A DNA stretch of 64,000 bases from Polymorphum gilvum SL003B-26A1 (GCF_000192745.1 NC_015259.1:3735001-3799000); one strand, 5' to 3'. Numbered from the stretch's first letter, positions 26,067 through 35,296 are shown. Made by a program: numbers and translations. Notes: a model not told the origin generated them from the sequence alone.

Positions 26067-26839
26067 CAGCTTCCCCAGCGGACGGCCTCCGGGTCGGCCT
26101 TTTCGTCACCTGTCTCGTCGACCTGTTCCGCCCGAGCGTCGGCTTCGCCGCGGTAAAGTTGCTGGAGGACGCCGGCTGCAGCGTCGAAGTGCCGGCGGCG
26201 CAGACATGCTGCGGCCAGCCTGCCTTCAACTCCGGCGACCGAGCGGACGCACGTGCCATCGCCGAGGGCGTGATCCGGGCGTTCGAGGGCTACGACTATG
26301 TCGTCGCCCCGTCAGGCTCCTGCGGCGGCATGCTCAAGAAGCACTATGTCGAACTGTTCGATGCGAACGACCCCTGGGCCGGCCGTGCCGAAGCCTTTTC
26401 CGCCAAGGTGTTCGAACTCGTCAGTTTTCTGACGGATGTCCTGAAAGTCACCGGCGTGTCGGCCAGCCATGACGGCACGGTGACCTATCACGACAGTTGC
26501 TCGGGCTTGCGGGAACTCGGAATCAAGGCCCAGCCGCGCGCCCTGCTCGCCACGGTCAAAGGCCTGGAGTTGCGCGAGATGAAGGAGTCGGAGGTCTGCT
26601 GCGGCTTCGGCGGCACCTTCTGCGTCAAGTACCCGGACATTTCGAATTCCATCGTGTCGCGCAAAACGGCGGACATCGCGGCCACACAGGCCGAAACGCT
26701 GCTCGCCGGCGACCTCGGCTGCCTGATGAACATGTCGGGCAAGCTGAAGCGGGAGGGATCGCCGATCAAGGCACGGCACGTGGCCGAGGTGCTCGCCGGG
26801 ATGACCGACACGCCGGCAATCGGCGAAAAGCGGCGCTGA
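26063..26839 (+). CDS. lutA: L-lactate utilisation Fe-S protein LutA
   Basis: A 258-residue protein made of two CCG domains: TCCGQPAFNSGD with GSCGGMLKKHY, and YHDSCSGLRELGI with SEVCCGFGGTFCVKYP. LutA, LutB and LutC together form the non-flavin L-lactate oxidation system that converts lactate to pyruvate. Start overlaps the regulator stop (ATGA). lutB begins 28 nt downstream after a good GGGAGAGG site. Confidence 0.93.
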   Translation: MTASPADGLRVGLFVTCLVDLFRPSVGFAAVKLLEDAGCSVEVPAAQTCCGQPAFNSGDRADARAIAEGVIRAFEGYDYVVAPSGSCGGMLKKHYVELFDANDPWAGRAEAFSAKVFELVSFLTDVLKVTGVSASHDGTVTYHDSCSGLRELGIKAQPRALLATVKGLELREMKESEVCCGFGGTFCVKYPDISNSIVSRKTADIAATQAETLLAGDLGCLMNMSGKLKREGSPIKARHVAEVLAGMTDTPAIGEKRR

Positions 26840-26867
26840 CGCGCTCCGGCGAGGGAGAGGAACGGCC

Positions 26868-28304
26868 ATGCAGAGCACATCACCGCGGTTCAGGAAAAAC
26901 GCCGTCGAAGCCCTGGCCGACAGCGAATTGCAGAGCGCGCTGCGCCACGTGCGCAGCAACTTCATCGAAAAGCGCGCCAAGGCGGTCGCGGCGCTGCCGG
27001 AATTCGACGCCCTGCGCGACGTCGGCCGACAGATCAAGGATCATACCCTCGCCCATCTCGACCTCTACCTGGAGGAATACGAGGCCAAGGTCACGGCGGC
27101 GGGAGGCCATGTCCACTGGGCCGAAACGGGCGCCGACGCATGCCAGATCGTTCTCGACATCTGCCGACGCGTGAACGCGCGGACGGTGACCAAGGGCAAG
27201 TCGATGGTCTCCGAGGAGATCGGCCTCAACGCCTTCCTGGAGGAGCACGCGATCGTCCCGGTCGAAACCGATCTCGGCGAATACATCATCCAGCTGCGCG
27301 GCGAGCATCCGAGCCACATCATCGCTCCAGCCGTCCATGTCACCCAGCGCCAGGTCGAGGCCGACTTCCGCCGCGTGCACACTCATCTCGATCCGGCACG
27401 CAACCTCGACGAGCCGACGACCCTGCTCGGTGAGGCCAGGGCCGTGCTGCGCGACAGGTATTTCCAGGCTGACGTCGGCATCACCGGCGCCAATTTCCTG
27501 ATCGCGGAAACCGGCACGTCGGTCATCGTCACCAACGAGGGCAACGGCGACCTGACCCAGATCCTGCCCCGGGTCCACATTGTGCTTGCCTCGCTGGAAA
27601 AGGTCACGCCGACGCTGGAGGACGCGGCGCAAATCCTGAGGCTACTTGCCCGTTCGGCGACCGGACAGGACATGTCGGTCTACACGACGCTGTCGACTGG
27701 TCCGCGCCGCGCCGCCGACCCGGACGGCCCTGACGAATACCACGTCATCCTGCTCGACAACGGCCGTTCGGCCATGCTCGGCTCGGAGTATCAGGAGATG
27801 CTGCGCTGCATCCGCTGCGGCGCCTGCATGAACCACTGCCCCGTCTACCACTCGATCGGCGGCCACGCCTACGGCTGGGTCTATCCGGGACCGATGGGCG
27901 CAGTGCTGACGCCGTCGCTGATCGGCGTCGAGCAAGCCGGCCACCTGCCGAATGCCTCGACCTTCTGCGGGCGCTGCGAAGCGGTGTGCCCGATGCGCAT
28001 TCCGCTGCCGAAGATGATGCGGCACTGGCGGGAACGGGAATTCGAGCGCAACCTGACGCCGGCGACGACGCGCTACGGCCTGTCGCTGTGGGCGTTCCTT
28101 GCCAAGCGGCCCGCCCTGTATCGGCTGGCGGCCAGGATCGCGGCGGGCGGGCTCGGGTGGCTTGGCGGCGGCAAGGGCGGCTTCCGCGCGCTGCCGCTGG
28201 CCGGAGGCTGGACCCGGCATCGCGACCTGCCGGCGCCGGAGGGCCGCACTTTCCAGGATCTTTGGAAGCAAAAACAACGAGATGGCGGGAGGATGCCGCA
28301 ATGA
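26868..28304 (+). CDS. lutB: L-lactate utilisation protein LutB
   Basis: A 478-residue Fe-S protein. The N-terminal two-thirds is a LUD domain (GKSMVSEEIGLNAFLE; GITGANFLIAETGTS; VTNEGNGDL). Two 4Fe-4S clusters follow: CIRCGACMNHCP near residue 315 and FCGRCEAVCP near 366. It couples lactate oxidation to an electron carrier in the LutABC complex. Its stop overlaps the lutC start by 4 nt (ATGA). Confidence 0.94.
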   Translation: MQSTSPRFRKNAVEALADSELQSALRHVRSNFIEKRAKAVAALPEFDALRDVGRQIKDHTLAHLDLYLEEYEAKVTAAGGHVHWAETGADACQIVLDICRRVNARTVTKGKSMVSEEIGLNAFLEEHAIVPVETDLGEYIIQLRGEHPSHIIAPAVHVTQRQVEADFRRVHTHLDPARNLDEPTTLLGEARAVLRDRYFQADVGITGANFLIAETGTSVIVTNEGNGDLTQILPRVHIVLASLEKVTPTLEDAAQILRLLARSATGQDMSVYTTLSTGPRRAADPDGPDEYHVILLDNGRSAMLGSEYQEMLRCIRCGACMNHCPVYHSIGGHAYGWVYPGPMGAVLTPSLIGVEQAGHLPNASTFCGRCEAVCPMRIPLPKMMRHWREREFERNLTPATTRYGLSLWAFLAKRPALYRLAARIAAGGLGWLGGGKGGFRALPLAGGWTRHRDLPAPEGRTFQDLWKQKQRDGGRMPQ

Positions 28305-29008
28305 CCACGACCGCGCGCACGGCGATCCTAGCCAAGATCCGCGCCTCTCTGGGACGCAAGGGAAGCGATCCGGATCGCAGGGCAGCCGTCGCCGCGCGGC
28401 TCGCCGACGCGCCGCGCGGGCTCGTTCCGGCGCGGGGGCAGTTGCCGCCGGAGGATCGGGTCGAGCTGTTCGTCCGGATGGCCGAGAGCGTCCAGGCGAG
28501 CACCGAACGGTTGGCCTCAGCGGAGGCCGTGCCGGCCGCGATATCCGCCTATCTGCGGCAAAAAAACCTTCCGCACCAGATCCGTATCGGAGCGGATCCG
28601 CGCCTTGCCGAACTCGACTGGACGGCTGCGGCGGGGCTGGAGGTGACCCGTGGCCATGCGCGGGCGTCGGATCTGGTCACGGTCTCCCATGCCCTGGCCG
28701 GCGTCGCCGAAACGGGTACACTGGCGCTGGTGTCGGGAACGGACAATCCGACAACGCTCAACTTCCTGCCCGAGCACCATATCGTGGTTATCCCCGCCGC
28801 CAACATCCTCGGCGACCTGGAATCGGTCTGGGACCGGCTGAGGACGATCTACGGAAAGGGCACGATGCCGCGGACGGTGAACTTCATCACCGGCCCGTCG
28901 CGATCGGCGGATATCGAGCAGACCCTGCTGCTCGGCGCCCACGGACCGCGAGCGTTGCATATCCTCGTCGTAGGACCGGCCGTGTCAGGGACGCAATCAG
29001 GGGCGTAG
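28301..29008 (+). CDS. lutC: L-lactate utilisation protein LutC
   Basis: A 235-residue LUD-domain protein. Seen are ETGTLALVSG, NFLPEHHIVVIPAANIL and the C-terminal FITGPSRSADIEQTLLLGAHGPRALHILVV, the strongest LutC signature. It is the last gene of the operon. Its last 12 nt overlap the 3' end of the convergent glutamine amidotransferase gene. No lactate permease gene follows, so uptake must be encoded elsewhere. Confidence 0.94.
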   Translation: MTTTARTAILAKIRASLGRKGSDPDRRAAVAARLADAPRGLVPARGQLPPEDRVELFVRMAESVQASTERLASAEAVPAAISAYLRQKNLPHQIRIGADPRLAELDWTAAAGLEVTRGHARASDLVTVSHALAGVAETGTLALVSGTDNPTTLNFLPEHHIVVIPAANILGDLESVWDRLRTIYGKGTMPRTVNFITGPSRSADIEQTLLLGAHGPRALHILVVGPAVSGTQSGA

Positions 29009-29701
29009 CAGGCCGACCCAGGCCCTCGCCAGCGCCGCCCCGGCCACGTCCGACGCCGGAGCATGGATGCGCGCCTCGCCTTCGAAGCGATCCGCCCAGG
29101 CGGGTGTGTGCTCGGCAATCAGGTCGGCGAAGCGCTCGCTCCAGAAGCGTGCCTCGGCAAGCCCCGTCTCGAAGTGGAACTGGGTGGCATACGTCGCGCG
29201 GCCGAGGCGGAAGCCCTGGTTCTCGGTCATCGCGCTGGCGGCCAGATGGAGCGCGCCCTCGGGCAGGGTGAAGGTGTCCGAATGCCAGTGAAACAGCGGT
29301 GCGCCGTCGCCCAGGACGGAGAACAGGGGATCGTCGACGGCCGCCGGCGTCGGCGTCACCGGCCGCCAGCCGAACTCGACTGGCCGGCCGAGGATGTTCG
29401 TACCACCGAAGGCGCGGGCGATGAGCTGCGCGCCGAGGCAGATGCCGAGCACCGGACGGTCGGCGGCATGAAAGGCGCGGATGAGATCGCAGACCTTCGG
29501 CAGGAAGGGATAGCCGGCGTCGTCGAGGGCATCCTGGGCACCGCCGAAGACGACGAGACCGGCATGCTCGCCGGGACTTTCCGGTACCGGCGCACCGGCA
29601 TGGGCGGAGACAACCCGGGCGGCGATGCCGGCCTCGTCAAGGGCACGTCCAACCTGGCCGAGCGGGGTTTCGGGGTAATTCTCGATGACAAGGACCTGCA
29701 T
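28997..29701 (-). CDS. Class I glutamine amidotransferase (GATase1)
   Basis: A 234-residue stand-alone GATase1 domain related to GuaA-type and GMP-synthase-like amidotransferases. The nucleophile elbow GICLGAQLIARAFGG carries the catalytic Cys near residue 88; the His/Glu pair is in ATQFHFE near residue 175. Such proteins release ammonia from glutamine or gamma-glutamyl compounds; the partner or substrate is not evident here. The ATG at 29701 begins the Rossmann-like MQVLVIENYP; upstream in-frame codons are rejected as non-homologous. Confidence 0.88.
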   Translation of the reverse strand: MQVLVIENYPETPLGQVGRALDEAGIAARVVSAHAGAPVPESPGEHAGLVVFGGAQDALDDAGYPFLPKVCDLIRAFHAADRPVLGICLGAQLIARAFGGTNILGRPVEFGWRPVTPTPAAVDDPLFSVLGDGAPLFHWHSDTFTLPEGALHLAASAMTENQGFRLGRATYATQFHFETGLAEARFWSERFADLIAEHTPAWADRFEGEARIHAPASDVAGAALARAWVGLLRP

Positions 29702-30124
29702 TCGGATCGGCCTGCGGGCGTGAGAGAGGGACGATTCGCGGCCCGTTATTTTGATGCGCTTCGCGCACTCTGGCGAGATGGTTGTCCACCAGCGAAGGGC
29801 TCGGCGATGCCGCAGCAGCACAGGATATCCCCGCCGGGCGGGCTCCCTTCGCAGGCGCCTTATTGGTCCTCTGGCGGCGAACGCTGCCGGTGCTGCGCCC
29901 CGTGTCGATATGCCTCCTGATCTCCTGCAGGAAAGCCGCCGGAAAGCTGCCGATGAGCTGCCGGTCGTCTGCCGAAATCGCCACCGTCCCGACGCCCGCC
30001 ATCCCGGGGGCCGAGCGCGCGGCACGGGACCGGCCGCGGCGGCAGTCGAGCGCGACCACCATACTTCACACAAACGAATGAGTCGATCACCAACAATCAT
30101 TGGAAGTGAAGAGTCAAAGCCGGC
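29702..30124. other. 423-bp interval without a supported gene
   Basis: Open frames exist on both strands, for example leftward 29637-30062, but none has recognisable motifs, a convincing ribosome-binding site or codon pattern. The last 80 bp (30040-30124) are AT-rich and probably hold the promoter of the EamA gene. Confidence 0.5.
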
Positions 30125-31078
30125 ATGGTATCTTTGCCTTCCTTGCCCGACGAGACCCTCATGGCCGTTTCCCAGACGATGGACGACACCCGCGACCCTG
30201 CCCTGTCGGCGACCGACCTCGGCCTCTACGGCCTGACGGTGTTCGCCTGGGGCTTCAGCTGGATCGCCATGAAAGGACAGGTCGACGGCGTCGCGCCGGA
30301 GGTGTCGGTGTTCTGGCGCTTTGTGCTGGCAGCCCTGGTGATGTTCGGTTGGAGCGGGGTGCGGCGGCTGTCGCTGCGTTTCGGCTGGCGCGACCACCTG
30401 CGCTTCGCCGGGCTCGGGGCGCTGCTGTTCTCGACCAACTTCACCTTCTTCTACTACGGCGCGCGCCTGCTGCCGTCCGGGCTACTGGCGGTGGTGTTCT
30501 CGCTCGCCTCGGTGCTGAACCTGTTCCTGGCCTTCCTGCTGTTCCGCCAGCGGCCGCGGCCGATGACGCTGGTCGCCGGGCTGATCGGCTTTGCCGGGAT
30601 CGCGCTGATGTTCCAGCCGCAGATCATGGGGGCGCAGATCAACCTCGACGCGGCCTGGGGCCTCGCCCTGTGCGCGCTCGGCACGCTGTCCTTCTGCTTC
30701 GGCAACATGCTGTCGGCGTCCAACCAGCGCAAGGGCCTCGCGGTGACGCCGGCGACGACCTGGGGCATGGCCTATGGCGCGCTGTTCCTCGGCATGTTCG
30801 CCGGAGTGCGCGGCCAGTCCTTCGCCTTCGAGCCAACGCTCGTCTATGTCGGCAGCCTGGTCTATCTGGCGGTGATCGCCTCGGTGCTCGCCTTCGCCTC
30901 CTACCTGACGCTGCTCGGGCGCATCGGCTCGGGGCGGGCCGGCTACGTGACGGTGATCTTCCCGGTGCTGGCGCTGACCGTCTCGACGCTGTTCGAGGGC
31001 TACCAGTGGACCGCCGGCGCGCTCGCCGGCCTTGCCTTCGTGCTGGCCGGCAACGTGATGATGCTGCGCGGCCGCTGA
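30125..31078 (+). CDS. EamA family (DMT superfamily) transporter
   Basis: A 317-residue inner-membrane protein with ten hydrophobic segments in two EamA repeats (about 30-160 and 175-313). Conserved features include FAWGFSWIAMK in helix 1 and VIASVLAFASYLTLLGRIG near the end of repeat 2. Family members export amino acids or small metabolites; specificity cannot be told. A second in-frame ATG at 30161 is an alternative start. The divergent neighbour is the amidotransferase gene; the next gene is a convergent LysR. Confidence 0.9.
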   Translation: MVSLPSLPDETLMAVSQTMDDTRDPALSATDLGLYGLTVFAWGFSWIAMKGQVDGVAPEVSVFWRFVLAALVMFGWSGVRRLSLRFGWRDHLRFAGLGALLFSTNFTFFYYGARLLPSGLLAVVFSLASVLNLFLAFLLFRQRPRPMTLVAGLIGFAGIALMFQPQIMGAQINLDAAWGLALCALGTLSFCFGNMLSASNQRKGLAVTPATTWGMAYGALFLGMFAGVRGQSFAFEPTLVYVGSLVYLAVIASVLAFASYLTLLGRIGSGRAGYVTVIFPVLALTVSTLFEGYQWTAGALAGLAFVLAGNVMMLRGR

Positions 31079-31114
31079 GCCGCCGGGCGCGCGCCCGGCC
31101 CGCTGGACCGCCGC

Positions 31115-31990
31115 CTATTGCGCCGCCTGGGGCACCGACAGGTTGTCCAGCGACGACATGATGTGCTCGACCAGCGCCTCGGTCACCCGCGAATGCTGGT
31201 GCCAGGAGCGCATGACCGCAATCTCGCAATCGGGCAGCTTGGGAAACCCGTCGGCCTCGCACAGCACGCGCATGCCGGAACGCAGGGCCGACTCGGGCAG
31301 CACGGAGATGGCGAGACCGGCAAGCACGGCGGCGCCGACCGCGGTCGAGTTCCAGGACGAATAGAGCAGCCGGTGTTCGCGCTTAATGCCGTTGAGGGCG
31401 GCGAGCGCAGCCTTGCGCCAGTCGCAGGTCGCCCGGCCGAGCGCCAGCGGCAGGACGTCCTCGTTCTCCACCGCATGGCGCGCCGAGGCGACCCACAGCA
31501 ACGGTTCGCGGCGGATGACCTCGTCGCGCTCGCGTCCGGGCCTGAGCACGTGGGTGACGATGGCGACGTCGAGCTCGTTGGCGGCAACCAGATCGACCAG
31601 GTTCGGCGTCGGAGCGCAGACCACGCTGACCTCGGCCTTCGGGTTGGAGCGCGAGAAGCGCGCCAAAATCTCCGGCAGGAAGCGGTCGGCATAGTCGTCC
31701 GGCGTGCCGAGCCGCACGAAGCCGGCGACTTCCGAATCGTCGAAGGCGGCCAGCGTCTCGTCGCCGAGCTGGACGAGGCGGCGCGCATAATGCAGCAGCC
31801 GCTCGCCATCCTCCGTCAAGCGCGACAGGCGCCCGTCGCGCATGAAGATCTGGCGCCCGATGCGTTCCTCGAGCCGGCGCATCTGCATGGAAACGGCGGA
31901 CTGGGTCTTGTGCACCATTTCGGCGGCACGGGTGAAGCTGCCGTATTCGGCGATGGCGACGAACGTTCGCAACTGGTCCAGGTCGAGCAT
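31115..31990 (-). CDS. LysR-type transcriptional regulator
   Basis: A 291-residue LysR protein. The helix-turn-helix is LRTFVAIAEYGSFTRAAEMVHKTQSAVSMQMRRLE (split across residues 5-40), followed by an effector domain to the C-terminus. The start MLDLDQLRTF at 31990 is the standard LysR start; further in-frame codons upstream are not conserved. It is adjacent and convergent to the EamA transporter, so it may regulate that gene, although divergent pairing would be more usual. Confidence 0.9.
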   Translation of the reverse strand: MLDLDQLRTFVAIAEYGSFTRAAEMVHKTQSAVSMQMRRLEERIGRQIFMRDGRLSRLTEDGERLLHYARRLVQLGDETLAAFDDSEVAGFVRLGTPDDYADRFLPEILARFSRSNPKAEVSVVCAPTPNLVDLVAANELDVAIVTHVLRPGRERDEVIRREPLLWVASARHAVENEDVLPLALGRATCDWRKAALAALNGIKREHRLLYSSWNSTAVGAAVLAGLAISVLPESALRSGMRVLCEADGFPKLPDCEIAVMRSWHQHSRVTEALVEHIMSSLDNLSVPQAAQ

Positions 31991-32272
31991 GCCGGCAAGT
32001 TCCCATCCATCAATCAGATCGATAAATAGCATCAAACACATTCGCCGGAGAGATCTTTTTGCGGGCGAGGTAGACGCCGCGCGACAGCCTAGGCGGTACT
32101 GGTCGGCATTTTTCCGCCTCGGCGGCCCGCACCGATGCGCAAGCGGTACGCGCCCGGGCAAAGGTATTAAATTCGTCCGGTTTGCCGCCACGAGGGGAAT
32201 GATTTTTCCAAGACCATCCGAATATCATCACAAACTTCGATTGAATCCATAAAAAACATTCGTTGGATATAT

Positions 32273-32299
32273 CGATTGCGATGCAGCATCCTGCAATCG
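32273..32299 (+). promoter_or_regulatory. Nested inverted repeat in the DUF1127 leader
   Basis: CGATTGC and GCAATCG (7-bp arms) enclose a perfect 11-bp palindrome GATGCAGCATC plus a 2-nt bulge. In RNA this would fold as a long hairpin about 80 nt before the DUF1127 start; as DNA it could be an operator. The 31991-32272 stretch before it is otherwise AT-rich and empty of genes. Confidence 0.5.
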
Positions 32300-32341
32300 T
32301 TCCCAGCAGCCAACGAGCCGCCGGTTCCTTCACTCGACAAT

Positions 32342-32360
32342 CCGGAAAGACTCTTTCCGG
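32342..32360 (+). promoter_or_regulatory. Perfect 19-bp palindrome upstream of DUF1127 gene
   Basis: CCGGAAAGA-C-TCTTTCCGG has perfect 9-bp arms and ends 5 nt before the AGGAG ribosome-binding site of the DUF1127 gene. Its position suits a repressor operator or a leader structure that controls translation. Confidence 0.6.
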
Positions 32361-32379
32361 CTTACAGGAGATTTGCGCC

Positions 32380-32697
32380 ATGTCCGCCCCCGTTTCGCCG
32401 CCGCTGATCGGTCGGATTGCCGGTTTTGTCGCGCGTACGTGGCGCGCGATGAGCTTCCGGCGGGAAATCGCCGAACTCGCCACCTGGACGGACAGTCAGC
32501 TCGACGACATCGGCCTGACAAGGGCCGACGTACGACGCGCGCTGCGCGAACCGCTGTTTTCCGATCCATCCCGGGTTCTGAGGAATTCGGTCGGCGAGCG
32601 CCGGCTGGCCCGCGACGAGCCCGCCCTCAACGTTGTCGTCCTGCCCGCTGCGGCGGACCGGCCGGCGACCCGGCGCGGACCGCAACTGGCCGCCTGA
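32380..32697 (+). CDS. DUF1127 domain protein
   Basis: A 105-residue protein. The DUF1127 core occupies residues about 20-55: WRAMSFRREIAELATWTDSQLDDIGLTRADVRRALREP, here quoted in two parts as WRAMSFRREIAELATW and LDDIGLTRADV. Short DUF1127 proteins bind RNA or act in stress and nutrient responses in rhizobia and Rhodobacter. The ATG at 32380 follows AGGAG with a 9-nt spacer; an upstream in-frame start (32263) would run through the palindromic leader and is rejected. A strong terminator lies 92 nt after the stop. Confidence 0.85.
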   Translation: MSAPVSPPLIGRIAGFVARTWRAMSFRREIAELATWTDSQLDDIGLTRADVRRALREPLFSDPSRVLRNSVGERRLARDEPALNVVVLPAAADRPATRRGPQLAA

Positions 32698-32788
32698 TCC
32701 GGGCCACCTGACCTTGCCGGCTCGACCGCCCGGCCGGGTCCGCCCACCCCTTTGCAGCCCCGTCGGCGAAGCCTTGCCGACATCACCT

Positions 32789-32817
32789 GGCCCGCCTCCC
32801 CCGGCGGGCCTTTTTTT
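32789..32817 (+). terminator. Strong intrinsic terminator with CCUCCCCC-type loop
   Basis: GGCCCGCC/GGCGGGCC stem (8 bp, perfect), 6-nt loop TCCCCC, then seven T residues. The loop gives an anti-Shine-Dalgarno-like C-rich sequence. Its T run overlaps the stop codon of the convergent DUF937 gene. Confidence 0.9.
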
Positions 32818-33643
32818 AGTCCGCGTCCGTCGGCCTCGGCGGATCGCCGGCGCGGTCGAACAGGGCCTCGAAGGTCTTCCACTGACTGGTCTGCAGGCTG
32901 CGACCGGCGGCCATCCAGTCGTCCAGAAGCGTCGAGAAGTCGCGTTCGGACGGCAGGGGCGTCTCTACGGCGGGCGCAGCCTCCGCGGGCGGGGTCGCCT
33001 CGTCGGCGCGCGCGCGCCCCGGCGGACGGGCGGTCGCAGCCTTCGCCGCCGCCGGTTCGCCGGTCCTGTCCTTCCCCTCTTCCCGCGTCCGGGGCGTCGG
33101 CGCCTCCGCCTTGCGGCCCTGCGGCGCGCCGAGGAAGCCCGACCAGAACGACTGGATCGCCTCGGAATAGGACGCCATCATGGCGGCCGGATTGGGCACC
33201 GGCTTCGGCCGGCCTCGGGCGTAACCGGCAAGGAAGGCGTCGAGCAGATCACGCGCCGGGCCATGGACGAAGGAGCGGGCGACATTGCCCATGGCGAGCG
33301 TCGCGGCGACCGGCATGAGTGCTGCAATGGCGTCGCGCTGCAAACCGGTCATCGCCGCGACATGATCGGCAACGGCGCGCTGGACGTTCTGCGGACCGAA
33401 GAAGAAGGCGAGCGGCGGCTGGCGGTCCCCCCCGGCCGTCTCCGCCCGTCCGCCGACGGCGGCCATGAAGTCGCGGAAGGCGTCCGGCGTGGCGGTGTTG
33501 TGCTTCAGGCCGGCGAAGGCGGCGGGCAGGAGCGCCGCCATGGCACGGCCGACCTCGGTCTCGCCCCAGCCGTAGCGGCTGCGCATCGTCTCCAGGACGG
33601 CGGCAGGATCGAGCGCGAATGGAAACCCGGATGTGTCATTCAT
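32816..33643 (-). CDS. DUF937-like protein
   Basis: A 275-residue soluble protein. Residues 15-140 resemble DUF937 proteins: AMAALLPAAFAGLKHN, a F-F-x-G-P-Q-N-V-Q-R-A-V segment, and IAALMPVAATLAMG. A Pro/Ala/Glu/Arg-rich disordered linker (about 175-240) leads to a C-terminal amphipathic helix LLDDWMAAGRSLQTSQWKTF. Function is unknown. The gene is convergent with the DUF1127 gene and its TAA stop lies in that gene's terminator. Confidence 0.72.
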   Translation of the reverse strand: MNDTSGFPFALDPAAVLETMRSRYGWGETEVGRAMAALLPAAFAGLKHNTATPDAFRDFMAAVGGRAETAGGDRQPPLAFFFGPQNVQRAVADHVAAMTGLQRDAIAALMPVAATLAMGNVARSFVHGPARDLLDAFLAGYARGRPKPVPNPAAMMASYSEAIQSFWSGFLGAPQGRKAEAPTPRTREEGKDRTGEPAAAKAATARPPGRARADEATPPAEAAPAVETPLPSERDFSTLLDDWMAAGRSLQTSQWKTFEALFDRAGDPPRPTDAD

Positions 33644-33740
33644 GTCCCGACTCGCCTTGGCGTTGCCCCGTCATGATCTGCCGAAGCCCGCTCCGGGTCA
33701 AACCGCCTGTTCTGCCGAGGGCACCGGCGGGGACGACAGA

Positions 33741-35114
33741 TCAGTAGGCGTAGTCCTCGAACGCCCTGGACAGGTCGCGGTTCCAGGCGCCCTCGTAGCG
33801 CTTGAGCATCTGGTCGGCCGGCGACAGGCCGGCGGCGACGCCCTCCTCGACGGTGGCCAGATGGACGCGCTCGTCCTGGCCGCCGTCGTTAAGCCGGGCG
33901 CGGCGCTTCAGGCCCTCGCGCGACAGGGCGACGGTCTCGCGGGCGATGTCGAGCACGGTGCCGGAGCGGAACGGCGTCTGCAGCGCGAGCCGCGGCACCT
34001 CGTTGCGCAGGGCCTCGCGTTCCTCGGCGGTCCAGTCGCGGACCAGCTGCCAGGCCTGGTCGAGCACGCCGCGGTCGTAGAGCAGGCCGACCCACAGCGC
34101 CGGCAGCGCGCAGATGCGCCGCCATGGCCCGCCGTCGGCGCCGCGCATCTCCAGATACTTCTTCAGCCGCACGTCGGGGAACAGGGTGGACAGGTGGTTG
34201 TTCCAGTCGCCGATGGTCGGCAGGCCATCGGGGACGGTGTCCTTCAGCGCACCGTTCATGAAGGCGCGGAAGGTGGTGCCGGTGACGTCGTAATAGGTGT
34301 CGCCGCGCTTGACGAAATACATCGGCACGTCGATCGCCCAATCGACATAGGCCTCGAAGCCGAAGCCGGGCTCGAAGGCGAAGGGCATCGGGCCGGTGCG
34401 GTCCGCATCGGTGTCCTTCCAGATCTCGGCGCGGAACGACTTGAAGCCGTTGGGCCGGCCGTCGGTGAAGGGCGAATTGGCGAAGATGGCGGTGGCGATC
34501 GGCTGCAGCGCCAGGCCGACGCGCAGCTTGGTGACCATGTCGGCTTCCGACGAGAAGTCGAGATTCACCTGGATGGTCGAGGTCCGGTACATCATGTCGA
34601 GGCCGAGGCTGCCGACCTTCGGCATGTAGCGGGTCATGATCTCGTAGCGCGACTTGGGCATGACCGGCACCTCGTCACGCGTCCAGGTCGGCGTCATGCC
34701 GAGGCCGAGGAAGCCGATGCCGAGCGGTTCGGCGATCTGGCGCACCTGGGCGAGGTGGCTGTTGGTCTCGCGACAGGTCTGATGCAGGTTTTCCAGCGGC
34801 GCGCCGGACAACTCGAACTGGCCGCCTGGCTCGATCGAGATGGCGCCGCCGCCGACCGGGTCGGCGAGGCCGATGATGTTGCCGTTGTCGGAGATGCGCT
34901 CCCAGCCGAGCAGTCCCTCCATGCCCTTCAGCACGGCCTCTATGCCGCGCGGGCCGCCATAGGGAATCGGCTTCAGGCTGTCGCGGAAGAAGCCGAACTT
35001 CTCATGCTCGGTGCCGATGCGGAACCGGTCGTCCGGCTTGCAGCCGGAGTCCAGCGTGGCGGCCAGTTCCGAGACCCCCTCGATGGGGGTCGAATCGACG
35101 GTGTCGCGGGCCAT
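33741..35114 (-). CDS. gshA: Glutamate-cysteine ligase, class III (plant/alphaproteobacterial type)
   Basis: A 457-residue ATP-dependent ligase joining glutamate and cysteine, the first step of glutathione synthesis. Signatures: RIGTEHEKFGF near residue 32, SIEPGGQFELSGAP near 93, and MMYRTSTIQVNLDF near 175, the set shared with plant GSH1 and rhizobial GshA. Leftward, downstream of rsmE with a 182-bp spacer; the rsmE-gshA order is common in Hyphomicrobiales. gshB is not in the window. Confidence 0.95.
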   Translation of the reverse strand: MARDTVDSTPIEGVSELAATLDSGCKPDDRFRIGTEHEKFGFFRDSLKPIPYGGPRGIEAVLKGMEGLLGWERISDNGNIIGLADPVGGGAISIEPGGQFELSGAPLENLHQTCRETNSHLAQVRQIAEPLGIGFLGLGMTPTWTRDEVPVMPKSRYEIMTRYMPKVGSLGLDMMYRTSTIQVNLDFSSEADMVTKLRVGLALQPIATAIFANSPFTDGRPNGFKSFRAEIWKDTDADRTGPMPFAFEPGFGFEAYVDWAIDVPMYFVKRGDTYYDVTGTTFRAFMNGALKDTVPDGLPTIGDWNNHLSTLFPDVRLKKYLEMRGADGGPWRRICALPALWVGLLYDRGVLDQAWQLVRDWTAEEREALRNEVPRLALQTPFRSGTVLDIARETVALSREGLKRRARLNDGGQDERVHLATVEEGVAAGLSPADQMLKRYEGAWNRDLSRAFEDYAY

Positions 35115-35296
35115 GCATGTCTTCCCAGGTTCTGATCGGCGCGCACCTTACAAAGGCTACCTGCCGCACACAAACACGATTTGTCACAGTCGCTTGAGGG
35201 CGCCGGCCGGATCTTAGGGCGGGGGCGTTCGACGACGCTAGTGACACCTTTTGGTCATGGCCGCAAGCGGTCTTCGATGCCCGGCCGCGGCGCCGG

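Noticed and set aside
29637-30062. Leftward 141-codon open frame upstream of the amidotransferase
   Set aside because: No recognisable domain, no ribosome-binding site, and it overlaps the amidotransferase start; in high-GC DNA such frames are common.
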